64,000 bases of DNA. Source: Norana najaformis. Taxonomy: Eukaryota; Annelida; Clitellata; Crassiclitellata; Hormogastridae. Positions 32,662 through 43,985 of the stretch are shown here, piece after piece. Every line of letters begins with the position of its first letter. Position 1 is the stretch's first letter. The notes below the pieces were generated by a model, which was not told where the DNA came from, searched no databases, and saw nothing but the letters and a program-made list of their open reading frames with translations. The translations under genes and the position numbers were made by a program. Where the stretch lies: assembly GCA_964023275.1 (NCBI GenBank), contig OZ029917.1, positions 29,526,005-29,590,004 of the forward strand, given 5' to 3'.

Positions 32662-34359
32662 TCATAGACTAGTTCTTAGATTTTTTGCCTGTCTCTTGTA
32701 CAGCTGTTCGGGAGCATCTCTGCGGAGTGTCCAGCAGTAGTCAGCCAACATTGTAGTGGACCATTTTCCCTGGTACCTTTGCTCCATTGTTGCGATATCT
32801 TGATGAAAACGTTCGCCATGTTCGTCACTAACCATACCACAGTTGTCAGGGAAGAAATCCAGATGGGAATGAAGGAAATGCATCTTCAGAGACATATTGC
32901 AGCGAAATTTCTGGTACTGCTTGAGCATGTCTTCTACTAGTTCCTTGTAGTTTTCTGCCCTAACATTCCCCAGAAAGTCTGTAGACACTAGACGAAAAGC
33001 ATTCCATGCTTGTTTCGCATTACCCTCCAGCAAGTTGTTGAAGCGGTCATCTTTGAAGAGTTCTCTAATCTGAGGACCCACAAAAACTCCCTCTTTAATC
33101 TTTGCTTCGCTGAGTCGAGGGAATTTTTCATGCAGGTATCGGAAAGCTGGCGAAGTGCGGTCCATGGCTTTCACGAAGTTCTTCACCAAACCTAGTTTGA
33201 TGTGAAGGGGTGGTAGTAGGATTTTGTGAGCCTCGACCAGAGCTGGGTGCTGGATATTCTTCTGTCCAACTGCCATGTTTTGTCTGGGAGTCCATTCCTT
33301 CCGCACGTAGTGCAACTCTCTTGCTCGGCTATCCCACTCACACAAGAAACACATATATTTTGTATATCCTTGCTGCAGTCCCATTAAAATGGCAACTACC
33401 TTCAAATCACCACACAGGTGCCATTTGTACCTGTTATAGTCAATGGAATGCAGTAGCTGTTTTAGGTTATCGTATGTCTCTTTCATGTGGACAGCATGCG
33501 CTAATGGAATAGATGGAAGACGGTTTCCATTGTGCAAAAGCACAGCCTTAAGACTCAGTGTTGAAGAGTCTACAAAGAGTCTCCATTCTTGTGGGTCATG
33601 AGTGATCTGTAAGGCATTCATGAGGTCGTCAATATTGGAACAGAATACCAGATTACCTTCCTTCATAAAGAAAGGTTCCAACTGCTGATGGCGCTTTCTA
33701 TATGAAGTAATTGTGACATCTTCTTCTAGAAGATTCCATTGTTGGAGTCTTGATCCTAGCAATTCTGCCTTGTTTTTGGATAAGTCCAAATCACGAACAA
33801 GGTCATTTAGTTCTTCCTGTGTTATTCTGTGTGGGGTTGATGATGCACCACAGTGAAAATCGGGATCACTGCACGCTGACGGACCAGGAGAAGAACATGT
33901 CGGCTCACCCTTGTCCTCATCAGATGAATCAAGGAAAATATATTCTGCTGGAGGTTCTGGAATAGGAAGTCCATCACCATGTGGAACTGGTCTCAATGCT
34001 GACGGAATGTTTGGGTAGACTATTGTCGACTTCTTTTGCTTCGTTATTCCACCGGAAAGAGGAGGAACCAAGCAGAAGTAACAGTCATCTACGTGGTTGC
34101 TTTGCTCTCTCCACACCATGGGAACTGCAAACGGCATTGATGGTCTTTTGCCATTCAACCACTGTGAAAGCTGTGTTGTACATGTAGCACAGCATATATG
34201 CGGGGCCCATGGCTTGTCTTGGTCACCAACCTTGCATTCGAAGTAAGCATGATATGCCTTCTTGACTTGATAAGTGATACTTTTCTTCTGGTTGGCAAAT
34301 GTCACTTCCCCACAAATGTAACAAAAGTTGTCCACAGTATTTACGCACTTCCGAGGCAT
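32662..34359 (-). CDS. CYICGE-family protein, putative transposase (565 aa)
   Basis: Second uninterrupted, intronless member, about the same length as copy A and matching it along its whole length, though clearly diverged. It has Cys13-x2-Cys16 (FCYICGE) and a CCATCTT pair near residue 60, VWREQSNHVDDCYFCLVP, an acidic linker (about 145-175), EWRLFVDSS, HLCGDLKVVAILMGLQQGY, MCFLCEWDSR and GERFHQDIATMEQRYQGKW. The candidate catalytic Asp, Asp and Glu and the CxxC are all kept. The two copies keeping open frames while differing widely argues for selection on the protein in separate lineages of the family, and against a recent duplication. Confidence 0.75.
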   Translation of the reverse strand: MPRKCVNTVDNFCYICGEVTFANQKKSITYQVKKAYHAYFECKVGDQDKPWAPHICCATCTTQLSQWLNGKRPSMPFAVPMVWREQSNHVDDCYFCLVPPLSGGITKQKKSTIVYPNIPSALRPVPHGDGLPIPEPPAEYIFLDSSDEDKGEPTCSSPGPSACSDPDFHCGASSTPHRITQEELNDLVRDLDLSKNKAELLGSRLQQWNLLEEDVTITSYRKRHQQLEPFFMKEGNLVFCSNIDDLMNALQITHDPQEWRLFVDSSTLSLKAVLLHNGNRLPSIPLAHAVHMKETYDNLKQLLHSIDYNRYKWHLCGDLKVVAILMGLQQGYTKYMCFLCEWDSRARELHYVRKEWTPRQNMAVGQKNIQHPALVEAHKILLPPLHIKLGLVKNFVKAMDRTSPAFRYLHEKFPRLSEAKIKEGVFVGPQIRELFKDDRFNNLLEGNAKQAWNAFRLVSTDFLGNVRAENYKELVEDMLKQYQKFRCNMSLKMHFLHSHLDFFPDNCGMVSDEHGERFHQDIATMEQRYQGKWSTTMLADYCWTLRRDAPEQLYKRQAKNLRTSL

Positions 34360-34474
34360 TACTGTTCTGTATTGTATCTAAATGGATAAAGTAATAATAG
34401 TTTTATAAAACAGTAACTTAAACTGTCTCGCACAAAGTCTGTAATATTGTAAATGCTCAACCGTTCCGACTCGC

Positions 34475-34513
34475 TTTATATAGTACACTGCTGACGTCAT
34501 CTTACGTCAGCAG
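34475..34513 (-). promoter_or_regulatory. Putative promoter of CYICGE copy B: TATA box plus palindrome
   Basis: TATATAAA on the minus strand (34,475-34,482) lies about 120 bp before the ATG. Next to it is a perfect stem with arms CTGCTGACGT (34,488-34,497) and ACGTCAGCAG (34,504-34,513) around a 6-base centre. The palindrome includes TGACGTCA-like half sites of the CRE/bZIP type. Copy A has the equivalent arrangement. Confidence 0.55.
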
Positions 34514-34759
34514 CCGACTGGCTGTAGTTTTACATTGCATCAGAAAATGACGTAATCAACTGTGCATGATGTGTCCATGATGGGATTATGCAATGAGGTG
34601 GAATATTACATCATTCTAGACTTATTTAGGATATTGTCGCAGTCCTACTGCATAAATTTACATGGTGAAACATAAAAAATGAACTATATGAAATATTTTC
34701 AAAACGAGAGCCATAAATTATTTTAGTTTATCGATTAGAATAATTCGATTAGAATAATT

Positions 34760-35280
34760 CCATATGATTACTGTTAGAATAGATAAGGTAATAATTTATG
34801 CAAAATGTCAACAGCAGTATGAATTGAAAAATGCTTCAAGCCTAGGAAATGTCTATCTCAGCATGTGATGTGTTTTCTCAAAAAATAGATGCAGTCAGAC
34901 AAAATGAGGTAACAAAACAGCCTGAAATGCAGAAATAGAGGCGGTTATAAAAAACTGGCTTAGATCTGCCTCAATGCAAAGTTTTAAATTGGTGCTACAT
35001 AAATGACTTGTACAAGACTAAGAGTTCCAGAGCAGTTACGTCATTACACACAAACAAGGCCACCTGCAAATGGAAATTACCTTTGACGAATAAGACTTAG
35101 ATAATTAATGCTGATGGGTGATTCATTAGCCTTTAGATGCTTGTTTTGTTATGTTGTTTTTACTTTTTTGCATTTTCTTTAGTACACTTTAGTTTTGTTC
35201 TGTGTATGTTTATATTGGTAGAGACACACAATAGTCATTAAGGTTTAATTTTTTATACTTCTAATTTTTTTAATATTGTG
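34760..35280. other. Unassigned sequence
   Basis: No gene or repeat match recognised. Confidence 0.4.
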
Positions 35281-35284
35281 CTCT

Positions 35285-35760
35285 ACATTTTGTTTTTTTT
35301 TTTTGTATTTTGTTTCTCTAACAATGTACAGACTAGGTAAAAATTTGCATTGTGTTAATATATTTCATTATTTTTAATTGGTTCTGTTGTTTTTTTATTT
35401 TGTTTCTCTAACAATGTGTAGACTAGGTAAAAATTTGCATTGTGTTATTATATTTCATTATTTTTTTATTGGTTCTGAGTATTTTCATTGTCTGTGTTAG
35501 TAATCTCATTGTTTCACTATTTTCTTTGGTTTACTATTGCTATTTATTGATTTACATTTTGTTTTTTGTATTTTGTTTCTCTAACAATGTATAGACTAGC
35601 TAAAAATTATCATTTTGTTATCATATTTCATTATTTTTTTATTGATTATGAGTATTTTCATTGTCTGTGTTAGTAATCTCATTGTTTCACTATTTTCTGT
35701 GGTTTAGTATTGCTACTTACTGATTTTAGCTGATTGATTTTAGCATTCTCAATGTTTGTT
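35285..35760. repeat. AT-rich imperfect tandem repeat
   Basis: Three units each contain TTTTGTTTCTCTAACAATGT followed by AGACTAG and AAAAATT, starting near 35,304, 35,396 and 35,568. The longer unit also repeats TTGTCTGTGTTAGTAATCTC (near 35,489 and 35,662). Unit lengths are about 92 and 172 bp. Confidence 0.8.
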
Positions 35761-35899
35761 AACTCTTATTTTATGGTGTGGGTCATTGCTTATCCTCCAC
35801 GACTTAATGTACCAGTCACAGCTGTTTCTTTGCTAATGTATAAGTAACTGTAAATATATGGAACTGCATAAGTAAATGAATACAGGCTCCTGCATAAGG

Positions 35900-37710
35900 A
35901 GTGCAGAATTCCCTGAGATGGGATAGCCAGCTGATAGGCAGACGAAAAGGCAAGCAAAGCTGAAGCTGCTCTCCACAAAGGGAAGCTGAAGGACGCATTC
36001 GCCAACCTCTGGAAGCTGTGCTTGGCAATGCCATGAGTTTCAAACCTGATAAAAAGCTCACATGGCGACCTTCGGAGCGATAAGACCCATAAGATCCAGC
36101 GTTGGAGGGAATATTATGAAGACCTCCTTAATTTTGTCCCACCGCCTGCATTATAGGATATAAGCTCTCAAACAATGGAAGCGGATCATTCAACTGAAAA
36201 CAGATATTAATACTGGAGCAGGAGGTGGCTGCTGAATTACACTTACTGAAGAACGGAAAGGCCTAAGGAGTCTGCCACATATAAACCAAGATGCTTAAAG
36301 CCAGGGCAGAGGCGGGTGTGAAGTGGCTCACCCGTGTGTTTGAGGGTGTCTGGAACTCTGCCTCATTTCTGAGTGACTGGACCAGAGGAATCATCCTCCC
36401 TTTTTACAGAGCCAAGGGCAGCCACTGGGGATGCAAGAACTTTTGCTGGCATGCTCCTGCCAAAGGTTAAGGGACATCTGCTACAGCTGAGAAGAGTGGC
36501 TTCACCCTTGGGAGGTCAGCTATCAATTGCATATTCACCCTAAATGGATTAATTATTACTACTAGAAGAGTTTTGACAGCCGCTATGGATCGCCTATGTC
36601 GTTCTGAGGGTAGCCTCTGCTACTGTTTATCTTTAAGCCATCTGGAGGCTACTCCTGTCTGAGGGGTGCCAGAGAAAATTGTTGGCCTTATTAAGAATCT
36701 GTACATGGACACACACTGAATGCGGTCCACCCACACTGATTGGTTCAGGGTGGATAGTGGAGTGCAATAGAGATGATGTCGTGGCTCCAGGCCTGTTTCT
36801 GCACCCAGTGAAGGATAAGATCATGGAGGAAACTGTGGAGCAAGGACAGCCAGGTGCACATATTGGATGGGAGCAGTTCACTGATTTGGATTGTGCCAAT
36901 GATGTGGCTCTCCTTGCCAAGATGCTTGAAATCCTCATCATGTCCTTGGAGATAATGGACCAGGAAGTGCATAAATTTGGACTTGATCAATTGGGCCAAA
37001 ACAGAAATCTAAATTACAGAGGACCAATGCCCAATATTGGATTATGTGCAGGTGGTGGAAAACCAGATGGAACTGGCTCATGGGTTTTCCTACCTCAGTT
37101 TCCATGGTGAAGCTGATGGTAGGAGTGGACCTGAGGTTCAATGGCTCATAGCTTTCACCTGGGATTGCTTGAGCAGCCTACAATGAGGAATATGGAACAC
37201 TAACATCCGGCTGGACGCAAAACTCTGCCTGTTTAAGGCATTTATACTGCCCGTCCTCCTATGTGGAGCAGAGACCCGGACATTTACCAGGGATCTGGAG
37301 ATGAAGCTCAACGCCTTCCAGCTATGGTACCTCAGAAAGATACTGTGCATTCCCTGCACAGCACATATCACCATCACAGAGATATATTGCCACATGATGC
37401 ACATCCCAGCGTTGGAGATGATTCAAACAAAGAGGCTTTTGGCTGTTTGGACACACTTTGCACTGCGAAGGTGACCAGGGCCTTGTAAGCAATCATTTCC
37501 GGCCCTCCAAGAGGTTGGAAGAGACTTGTTGGACGTCCTTGCCACACATGGACAAAAACAGTGGAAGCTGACCTGCACCCATTGAACTTTGGGTTACATA
37601 AGGCCTGGAGACAAGCCCGGAATAGACACAGCTGGTTGCGAGTTGTGGAATCGGCAATGCTGCAGAGAGAAGCATGCCAAAGATGATGATGATAATGATG
37701 ATATATAATT
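35900..37710 (+). mobile_element. RTE-like LINE with (GAT)n tail, decayed
   Basis: Broken plus-strand frames include a fragment with VVAPGLFLHPVKDKI and FTDLDCANDVALLAKMLEIL (the second region corresponds to the catalytic xADD block; Tyr-Ala-Asp-Asp has become Cys-Ala-Asn-Asp), then DQLGQNRNL. Further on, FKAFILPVLLCGAETRTFTR and NAFQLWYLRKILCI match the post-RT domain. The element ends in GATGATGATGATAATGATGA at about 37,684-37,702, a GAT-type tail as in the element at 56,712-60,079. It is inactive. Confidence 0.7.
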
Positions 37711-37849
37711 CCAACAGACACTATGGATATATATGGTGGTCTAATAATACAAGTATGAGCTTTGGACTTGAAGTCTTTGAGTTGAAAATGTTTTTTCCAT
37801 ATCTGTAGAGTATAGTGACGTTTCTACAGTATCTCTGTTTAGATTAACA

Positions 37850-38374
37850 TGCCACATGAATGGCATATTAACAAATGCTTACTTAACTGGTATTTAATTA
37901 TTCTGTGAGAGGTTGGAGATGTGTTTTGAAAATGAGAGATATGGGTTAAAGGTAATGCCAAGATTCCATACAGGCAAATTAGAGGTGAAAGTGGGAGTGG
38001 AGGAATTAGTTTATAGGTTGATAGAAGAGTCAGGGATTTTACCAATCTAATCTGGTAGACCTAGAACAATGAATTCAGCTTTAGCAGAGCTGAGGCAAAG
38101 GAGGGCATCCATCCTGAGATTTGGTTGGCAACATCAAGCAAATTATGAATGAAGAAAAAGAACTTGGAAAGAAGGACAAGAAGAGTTGAGTGTCATCAGC
38201 ATAAAGATGGTGGTCGACTGAAGAGGATTTTGTGAGATGGCTCAGTGGTGGAGTTGCGTGCAAAATGAAATGGCCCTAAGAGGGTACCTTGAGTGATGCC
38301 ACAAGAGAGTGGGAGGGGCTTCAAACAATGACTTGAAGCTTTACAGAAAAGTAGCGGTAAGATTAGCGGTAAGC
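37850..38374 (-). mobile_element. CR1/L2-like LINE, RT part 2 (interrupted)
   Basis: Minus-strand frames carry [20 protein letters not shown] (catalytic YADD near 38,190-38,215) and, downstream, IGKIPDSSINL and WNLGITFNPYLSFSKHIS. The upstream half of the same LINE lies at 38,760-39,080, separated by a 385-bp insertion. Confidence 0.75.
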
Positions 38375-38759
38375 AAAATTACCTAGTTAGCCCTGCAGAA
38401 GAGATAGAAGTCCTGAAGTAAACTACCGTCGGAGAAGCAGGTCCTTGGCCACTTTATGCATGGCTACAGTGTACTGAAAGAGAATATCCGAACAGCAGCA
38501 ACCCACACCATACAGCGAGTCAAAGATTTCTGGTCCTGCGCTAGAATTCCAACCAAACATCACCAACACTCCATCAGAAAGCTCAAGCAACTATTCTATA
38601 ATTGGCAGGGGCTGAAGAAGAACAAGAGTCGTCAGTCCCAGACTCAAACAGCCAAAGATGCTATGTTTTTAGACAGGATTGAGGAACTGTTTGAACTTTT
38701 TTTACCTCGGTCGTGTTACGGCGCTATATAAATTGTCTTATTATTAATTTATTATTAAT
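38375..38759 (+). mobile_element. Chimeric insert: transposase-like gene 5' part plus LINE 3' tail
   Basis: The first about 320 bp, from AGCAAAATTACCTAGTTAGC to GGATTGAGGAACTGTTTGA, is a close copy of 39,942-40,261, the 5' part of the gene at 39,942-41,965. It then switches abruptly to TTTTTTTACCTCGGTCGTG and GGCGCTATATAAATTGTC with an AT-rich tail, which is the form of LINE 3' ends. It sits inside an opposite-strand LINE. The structure fits retrotransposition with template switching. Confidence 0.6.
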
Positions 38760-39080
38760 ATTAAGATAAGTATGTCCGGAACAACAGAAGGGCAGTATCA
38801 GAGATGCCAAACGAGGAATATAATTGTTGAAGTAAGTCATGATTAATGGTGTCAAAAGTAGCAGAAATGTTGAGAACACAGAGACAAGAGACTTGCTGAT
38901 AACTAACGACAGAGACTACAGGTAGTTTATTGTATAGAGAGACAAGCAGTTTCAGTGGAGTGATGTTTATTGGATCAAGATTTTCAGGGATTGAGAAATG
39001 AGTTGGAAGAAAGGTAATCATTCAGCCGGGCAAGGACAATATGTTCAGTTAGCTAAGATAATAAAGACAGATTGGAGATA
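38760..39080 (-). mobile_element. CR1/L2-like LINE, RT part 1 (interrupted)
   Basis: The minus strand reads FLPTHFSIPENLDPINITPL, then CLCVLNISATFDTINHDLLQ and FGISDTALLLFRTYLS, reaching the insertion point. This is the RT block with the first catalytic Asp replaced context (ISATFDT for LSAAFDT). It continues in 37,850-38,374. Confidence 0.8.
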
Positions 39081-39269
39081 GGACAGTAATTAGAGAAGTT
39101 TTCTTTATCAAGATTTGCTTTTTTAGAATGGGAGTGAGAAGAGAATGTTTAAAAGCCTGGGGAAATTAACCAGTAGAGAAAGAAAGGTTGAAAAATAATT
39201 TGACTGAACAAATAATTATCATTAAAATATACTGATTGAGTGCATGGACTAATATAAAAAATAAAACAA

Positions 39270-39405
39270 TTTATGGTGGGTCTAGAAACCCCTACCTGTG
39301 CTGGAAATGTTGCAAAAGAACAGAGTGGTCCACAGCATCAAAAGCAGCAGACAAGTCAAGTAGAACAAATGCAGTAGGGTGGCCTAATTTTCTCATTTTT
39401 GCAAT
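39270..39405 (-). mobile_element. LINE RT fragment
   Basis: The minus strand encodes FVLLDLSAAFDAVDHSVLLQ followed by HFQH, a hallmark RT block of CR1/L2-like LINEs. The fragment is short and isolated. Confidence 0.7.
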
Positions 39406-39479
39406 TTGTCACTTTCACCCTTTCAAGTGGTTTCACTTTAGTAAGAAACATTTTGTGTAAAATCTGAAGCAGATCGACC

Positions 39480-39941
39480 TGCATTTAGAGGTTGCTCACA
39501 GGGGGCCATAGTTTACTATGTAATCAGCATGGAATAAACTTTCATAAACTCTTGTGCACAGTGCACACGGCCCTTTGCACATGGTCATTTGCGCACAAGT
39601 CCTTTGCACAATGTACAGTTGCACTCGGCTTTTTTGCACACAGGTCCTTTGCACATGCGACCGACTTCCGATATATAAAGTAAACTAGCCACAACAGATG
39701 AGATGAACATCCACTCATCGAGAGACAATTGGAGCCAAAGATGATGAACATAGACGAAGCAGACAGTCGAAGCCGACATTCACCCATAGAGAATGGTTGG
39801 AGCAGCTGACGAAGAAGAAAATCAGAGCAGAAGAAGATGAACAGAGCCGAAGAAGATGATCGGAGCTGATGCTCACCCACCGAGAACAGTTGAAGCAGCA
39901 GATAAAGGAGACAGCTTCAGCCAAAGAAGATGGCAATGCAT
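39480..39941 (+). promoter_or_regulatory. Putative promoter and leader of the transposase-like gene
   Basis: Between 39,560 and 39,660 the octamer TTTGCACA or a close variant recurs five times. A TATA-like GATATATAAAG follows at 39,669-39,679. A purine-rich leader with loosely repeated GAAGAAGATGA and GGAGC-GATG blocks reaches the gene at about 39,942. The arrangement looks like a transposon promoter, but the start site is unknown. Confidence 0.4.
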
Positions 39942-41965
39942 TAGCAAAATTACCTAGTTAGCCCTGCAGAAGAGATAGAAGGAAGTAAACTACCATCGGA
40001 GAAGCAGGTCCTTGGCCACTTTATGCATTGCTACATTGTATTGAAAGAGGATATCCGAACAGCAGCGACCCACACCATACAGCGAGTCAAAGATTTCTGG
40101 TGCTGTGCTAGAGTTCTAACCAAACATCACCAACACTCCATCAGAAAGCTCAAGCAACTATTCTATAATTGGCAGGGGCTGAAGAAGAACAAGAGTCATC
40201 AGTCCCAGACTCAAACAGCCAAAGATGCTATGCTTTTAGACAGGATTGAGGAACTGTTTGACATTGAGCATGCTAACGCCATGGAGCTCATCAAGAATCA
40301 AGAAGACAAGCTCTTCCTCGAATCACAGCAGAGAAACGGATGACCGGGCTGCACGACAGGAGTCGACAAGGTGCTCTCCAACAAGAGCAGAAGCAGATGG
40401 AAAAAGAGGAGATGTTGCAAAGGCCTCCCAACTTCAGAAAGTTGCCCCTTTGGAGAAAGTTATGTTGGAGAGCAGCACCAACTCAGAAGAAAGCCAGTGT
40501 GAATGTGAAGATCAAGATCCATGTCCCAGTACAAGTACTACTAACCTGCCACGAAAACGAGGATGCCAAAGTGTTATATCACCAGAACTGGCAGCTATGC
40601 TTGAATGACATGCACTGAGTGACAGGGCTACCATAATGATAGTCTTTGAAGCATCTAGGGCTCTCGGACAAGACCCAGAAGTGCTTACACTTAACATGTC
40701 AACCAGCCAGCATCTACATCAAAGAAACTGAAAAGCAGCAGCTGCTGGGATTGAACAGGCAAAAACGATCCTGACAGTCCACTGGGATAGCAAGTTGATG
40801 TTTGATTTGACAGGGAAAGAGAAAGTACATAGGCTGTCTATTCTGGTTTCAACAATGGGGTAGAAGAAACTGTTGTTAATTCCAAAGATACCCTAGGGAC
40901 TGGCCAAGCTGTGGCCAAAGCTGTGCACTATGGAATACTAAGAATGGGGCCTGGAAGGCTTCATCCAGGGCATGTGTTTTGAAACAACCAGCTCTAACAC
41001 TGGCCGACTTTCAGGTGCCTGTGTTTCTGGAGCATCTACTGGACCAGCCTCTTCTACACTTCAGCTGTCGACACCATATCATGGAAGTTGTACTGGCTGC
41101 CACCTTTGGCGTATGTACGGGGCCTAGCCACAGACCAGAAATCCTTGTTTTCAGACAGTTTCAGACAGTTTCAAGAACAGTGGTCATCCATGGACAAAGT
41201 AAGATATGACGATGCCTTCTCCGATGATTTCACCTCACTCCAAGACGAAGTCATTGTATTCTGTGAGCAGCAGCTGCAGGATCAGCAACCCTGTGAAGAC
41301 TACTGTGAACTACTCCAACTAATGGTTGTTTTTTGAGAAGAACGCCAAATCATGGGACAAACTACCGAGCCCCTGGTCCAATGCATCAAGCTCGTTGGAT
41401 GTCGAAAGGAATATACAGTATCAAAATTTGGCTCTTCAGGTTGCAGTTCAATCTGTTGGCAACAGAATCTTGGGGACTGCTACATGTGAACATATTTCTT
41501 GCAAAACTTTACATCAAGTACTGGTTCCTGGCACCTGTGGCTTCCAAAGCAACTAGGAATGATTTGCTCTTCCTGCAGCAACTTGATGCTTACCTTGATC
41601 GCGATATCAGTGCAGCTACTTCATGCAAGCTAGCCTTTCCGAGGATTTGATCTTTCTCAGCGTCTTTGATCTGGGGGTGGACTTGACCACAAAACAGGCC
41701 ATGCTGAAAGCATAAAGAGAGAAAGAAGGAGCAAATGACCCATTGGAATGTATAGAGGTGGACTTGGCGATGGTACAGTGTACTTGGAATGCTGGGCTTG
41801 GCGGTTGGATTCCTAACCGAAGACCCTGATACATGGAACAACATGGATCAGTTCAAGACCGCAGAGGCAATCATCAGCACACTAGCAGTCATCAATCATT
41901 GGCAACAACTCGCAGAGTGGTGTCGCCATGATCCAAGACACGGCACAGACAGGACACTTTAATAA
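39942..41965 (+). pseudogene. Transposase-like multicopy family gene, decayed
   Basis: Plus-strand pieces in order: REDIRTAATHTIQ-like start (here KEDIRTAATHTIQRVKDFW), HSIRKLKQLFYNWQ, LLDRIEELFDIEHANAMELI, then RKRGCQSVISPELAAML. Later come CRHHIMEVVLAATFGVCTGP (about 41,068-41,127), FRQFQEQWSSMDKVRYDDAF, and GPMHQARWMSKGIYSIKIWL (about 41,370-41,430). The conserved GAMHHARWM-like and CRHHIME motifs place it in a multicopy family I know from arthropod and cnidarian genomes. It probably has an RNase-H-like transposase fold, but I know no characterised member. Frames change at about 40,340, 40,610, 41,070 and 41,330. An AAT microsatellite follows at 41,961. Confidence 0.6.
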
Positions 41966-42059
41966 TAATAATAATAATTAGAAGCTTCTAATTCGCCGGT
42001 GTCTAATGCACAAGGCATCAACCGATGGCACACCAAAGCCAAGCCACAATCAGGTCAAT

Positions 42060-42360
42060 ATCCAAAAGGTCAGTCCGTAGGACAGAGAGACAGCCTACAG
42101 TGGATAAGCAATTTGAAAAAGGTCAGTTTTAAGTTGAGAACGAAATGACAAAAGCGACTGAGCAGAACGAACAGACACAGGAAGGGAATTCCAAAATTTA
42201 GGTCCAGCAACTGAAAAAGTCCATTTACCCCAAACAGTTCTAGTCCAATGTATGACCAGAGAAAGACAATCATATGACCTTGCTGAATAATGGTAAGTCT
42301 TGGGAATGAGGACTGATTTTAAGTTTTGCGGTTGGCCATAGTTCAATGTTTTATAAACTG
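42060..42360 (-). mobile_element. CR1-like LINE C-terminal fragment
   Basis: The minus strand reads TVWGKWTFSVAGPKFWNSLP then VRSAQSLLSFRSQLKTDLFQ, the late RT block. It resembles the fragment at 31,110-31,440. Confidence 0.75.
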
Positions 42361-42369
42361 TTAAGTCCC

Positions 42370-43120
42370 ATTTTGAAACAAATCCTTTGCTGAACAGGAA
42401 GCCAATACTTTAAGACTGAACAACAGTTGCAGTATGCACTTCAAGTTAACGAACAGAGTCAGGAAAACTTTCCCGATGCAAGAAAATTAACGCTACTTCA
42501 GAAACCATAAAAGCATACTGATACATTCAGTATACAGTAGTTTCATTTTAAAAACTGTTCTGTATCGGTTTAAAGCTGTTAAATAAGCACCAAAACAGTA
42601 GTTTTCATTGCAGCTTGATTTCTTGCATGGCTTAGTCAAACTGATGGTAAACATTTTTTAATTCTACCATTTACGCTATATGGTTAGACATTAGGGTCAC
42701 TAAGCAACCTGTAAATATTAAAAATTTTTTGCTCAAAATTTGCACATAAAATTGTTTTATAATAAGAAATACCTTAAAAGGGTGAGACTTAATATTGCTT
42801 TGCAATTAATTTTCGCTATATAAATAAGGGCCACCCTAAAGTGCAGTCAACCTATCCTTATCCACAGAGCAAAATTTTGTACTTTGGAGGCAGATTAAAC
42901 GCAAAGCAAAAACAGAGAAAATGGTGATATGATCTGAAACACCAGACTCTGTGGAAATAACAGAATAAGGTGATTGCAAATCAGAACTTATCTAATCGAA
43001 TCTAATCTAGACTTCAAAAGCACCATTATCATAATGCAGTTGATGGTCGCTTCAAGTGAAATCTCAATCAAAAATTATGATCCATTTTGGTGAGAGCCAG
43101 ATCGAATTCTGATATGTCAG
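42370..43120. other. Unassigned sequence
   Basis: No recognisable gene or repeat in this AT-rich stretch. Confidence 0.35.
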
Positions 43121-43129
43121 AGAAACCAG

Positions 43130-43985
43130 AGGCCAAGGTACGGTGGGTAAGCAAGTTGAAAGAGAGGAGTATTGAGTTTAGACCTGAATGACATCGAAGA
43201 ACTGACAAAGCAGAACAGAATTCCAAAGCTTTGGACCAGCTACCTAGAAGACCCTAGAGCCCAACACTTTTCAGGTACAAGGCACAGCAAGAGTCACAGT
43301 GTCCATTGATTGAGTGCAATATCTTCTAGTATTGCATGATAGGTGAGGTAGATATTAAATGATTTCAATGTAGTACTTTGTGAACTATAAGACAGATTTT
43401 GCAATTAATTCTGTTCAATGGGCAGCCAGTGCAATGAATGTAATATTGGCTTAATATGCTGGGATTTAGGGGTCTTTGTTATGGCTCTGGCGAAAGAGTT
43501 TTGAACCATTTGAAGTTTGTGTAGTTCTCCCTTACTGATACCTATGAAAAGTGAGTTACAATAGTCAAGTCTGATGGAAACTAGTGCATTAGCTAGTTGG
43601 ATTAAGACAGATTGAGGCAAGAGATATTAATCTACGAATATGAAACTGAGTTGATCTGCGTATGGCTGAATCAAACACCACATCTAAACTGCATGCGCAT
43701 TCAGTACGGTCAATAAGTAAGCCAATCAACTGAACAGACTTAAAGCAATCAAATTTGCACAACTGTTAACTTGTTCCTAAGAGAAGAAATTCAGCTTTAG
43801 AAGGATTCCAAAGAAGTTTATTACTAGCCATCCAAGACTGAACATCACCAAAAATAGAAGCAGGTAGTTGGAAAGCAGGATTAGATGCTGAATTATCAAA
43901 TGAAAGGAATAGATGGGTATCATCAGCATACAACTGATAGTCAAAAAAGTTACCGAAGAGGACTGTATCACTTGGATTCATCAGC
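43130..43985 (-). mobile_element. CR1-like LINE, RT C-terminal half
   Basis: The minus strand gives DYQLYADDTHLFLSFDNSAS (catalytic YADD near 43,905-43,945), MASNKLLWNPSKAEFLLLG, then RLDYCNSLFIGISKGELHKL and KPILHSLHWLPIEQN (43,405-43,620). Its 5' side abuts an opposite-strand LINE piece at 43,985. Confidence 0.8.

Larger units (their letters stand above)
32461..34740 (-). mobile_element. CYICGE-family element, copy B
   Basis: The left end is proposed at TACACTGGACAACA (32,461-32,474), matching the left end of copy A except at one base. It lies about 200 bp beyond the stop codon. An AACTAGAGCCA block read inverted near 32,565-32,575 has a weak counterpart in AACGAGAGCCA near 34,705, which could be the remains of the other arm. 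The right border is uncertain. Confidence 0.45.

Noticed and set aside
39542-39936. Ser-rich minus-strand open frames
   Set aside because: They arise from the repetitive GAAGAAGATGA and TTTGCACA sequence of the putative promoter and leader.
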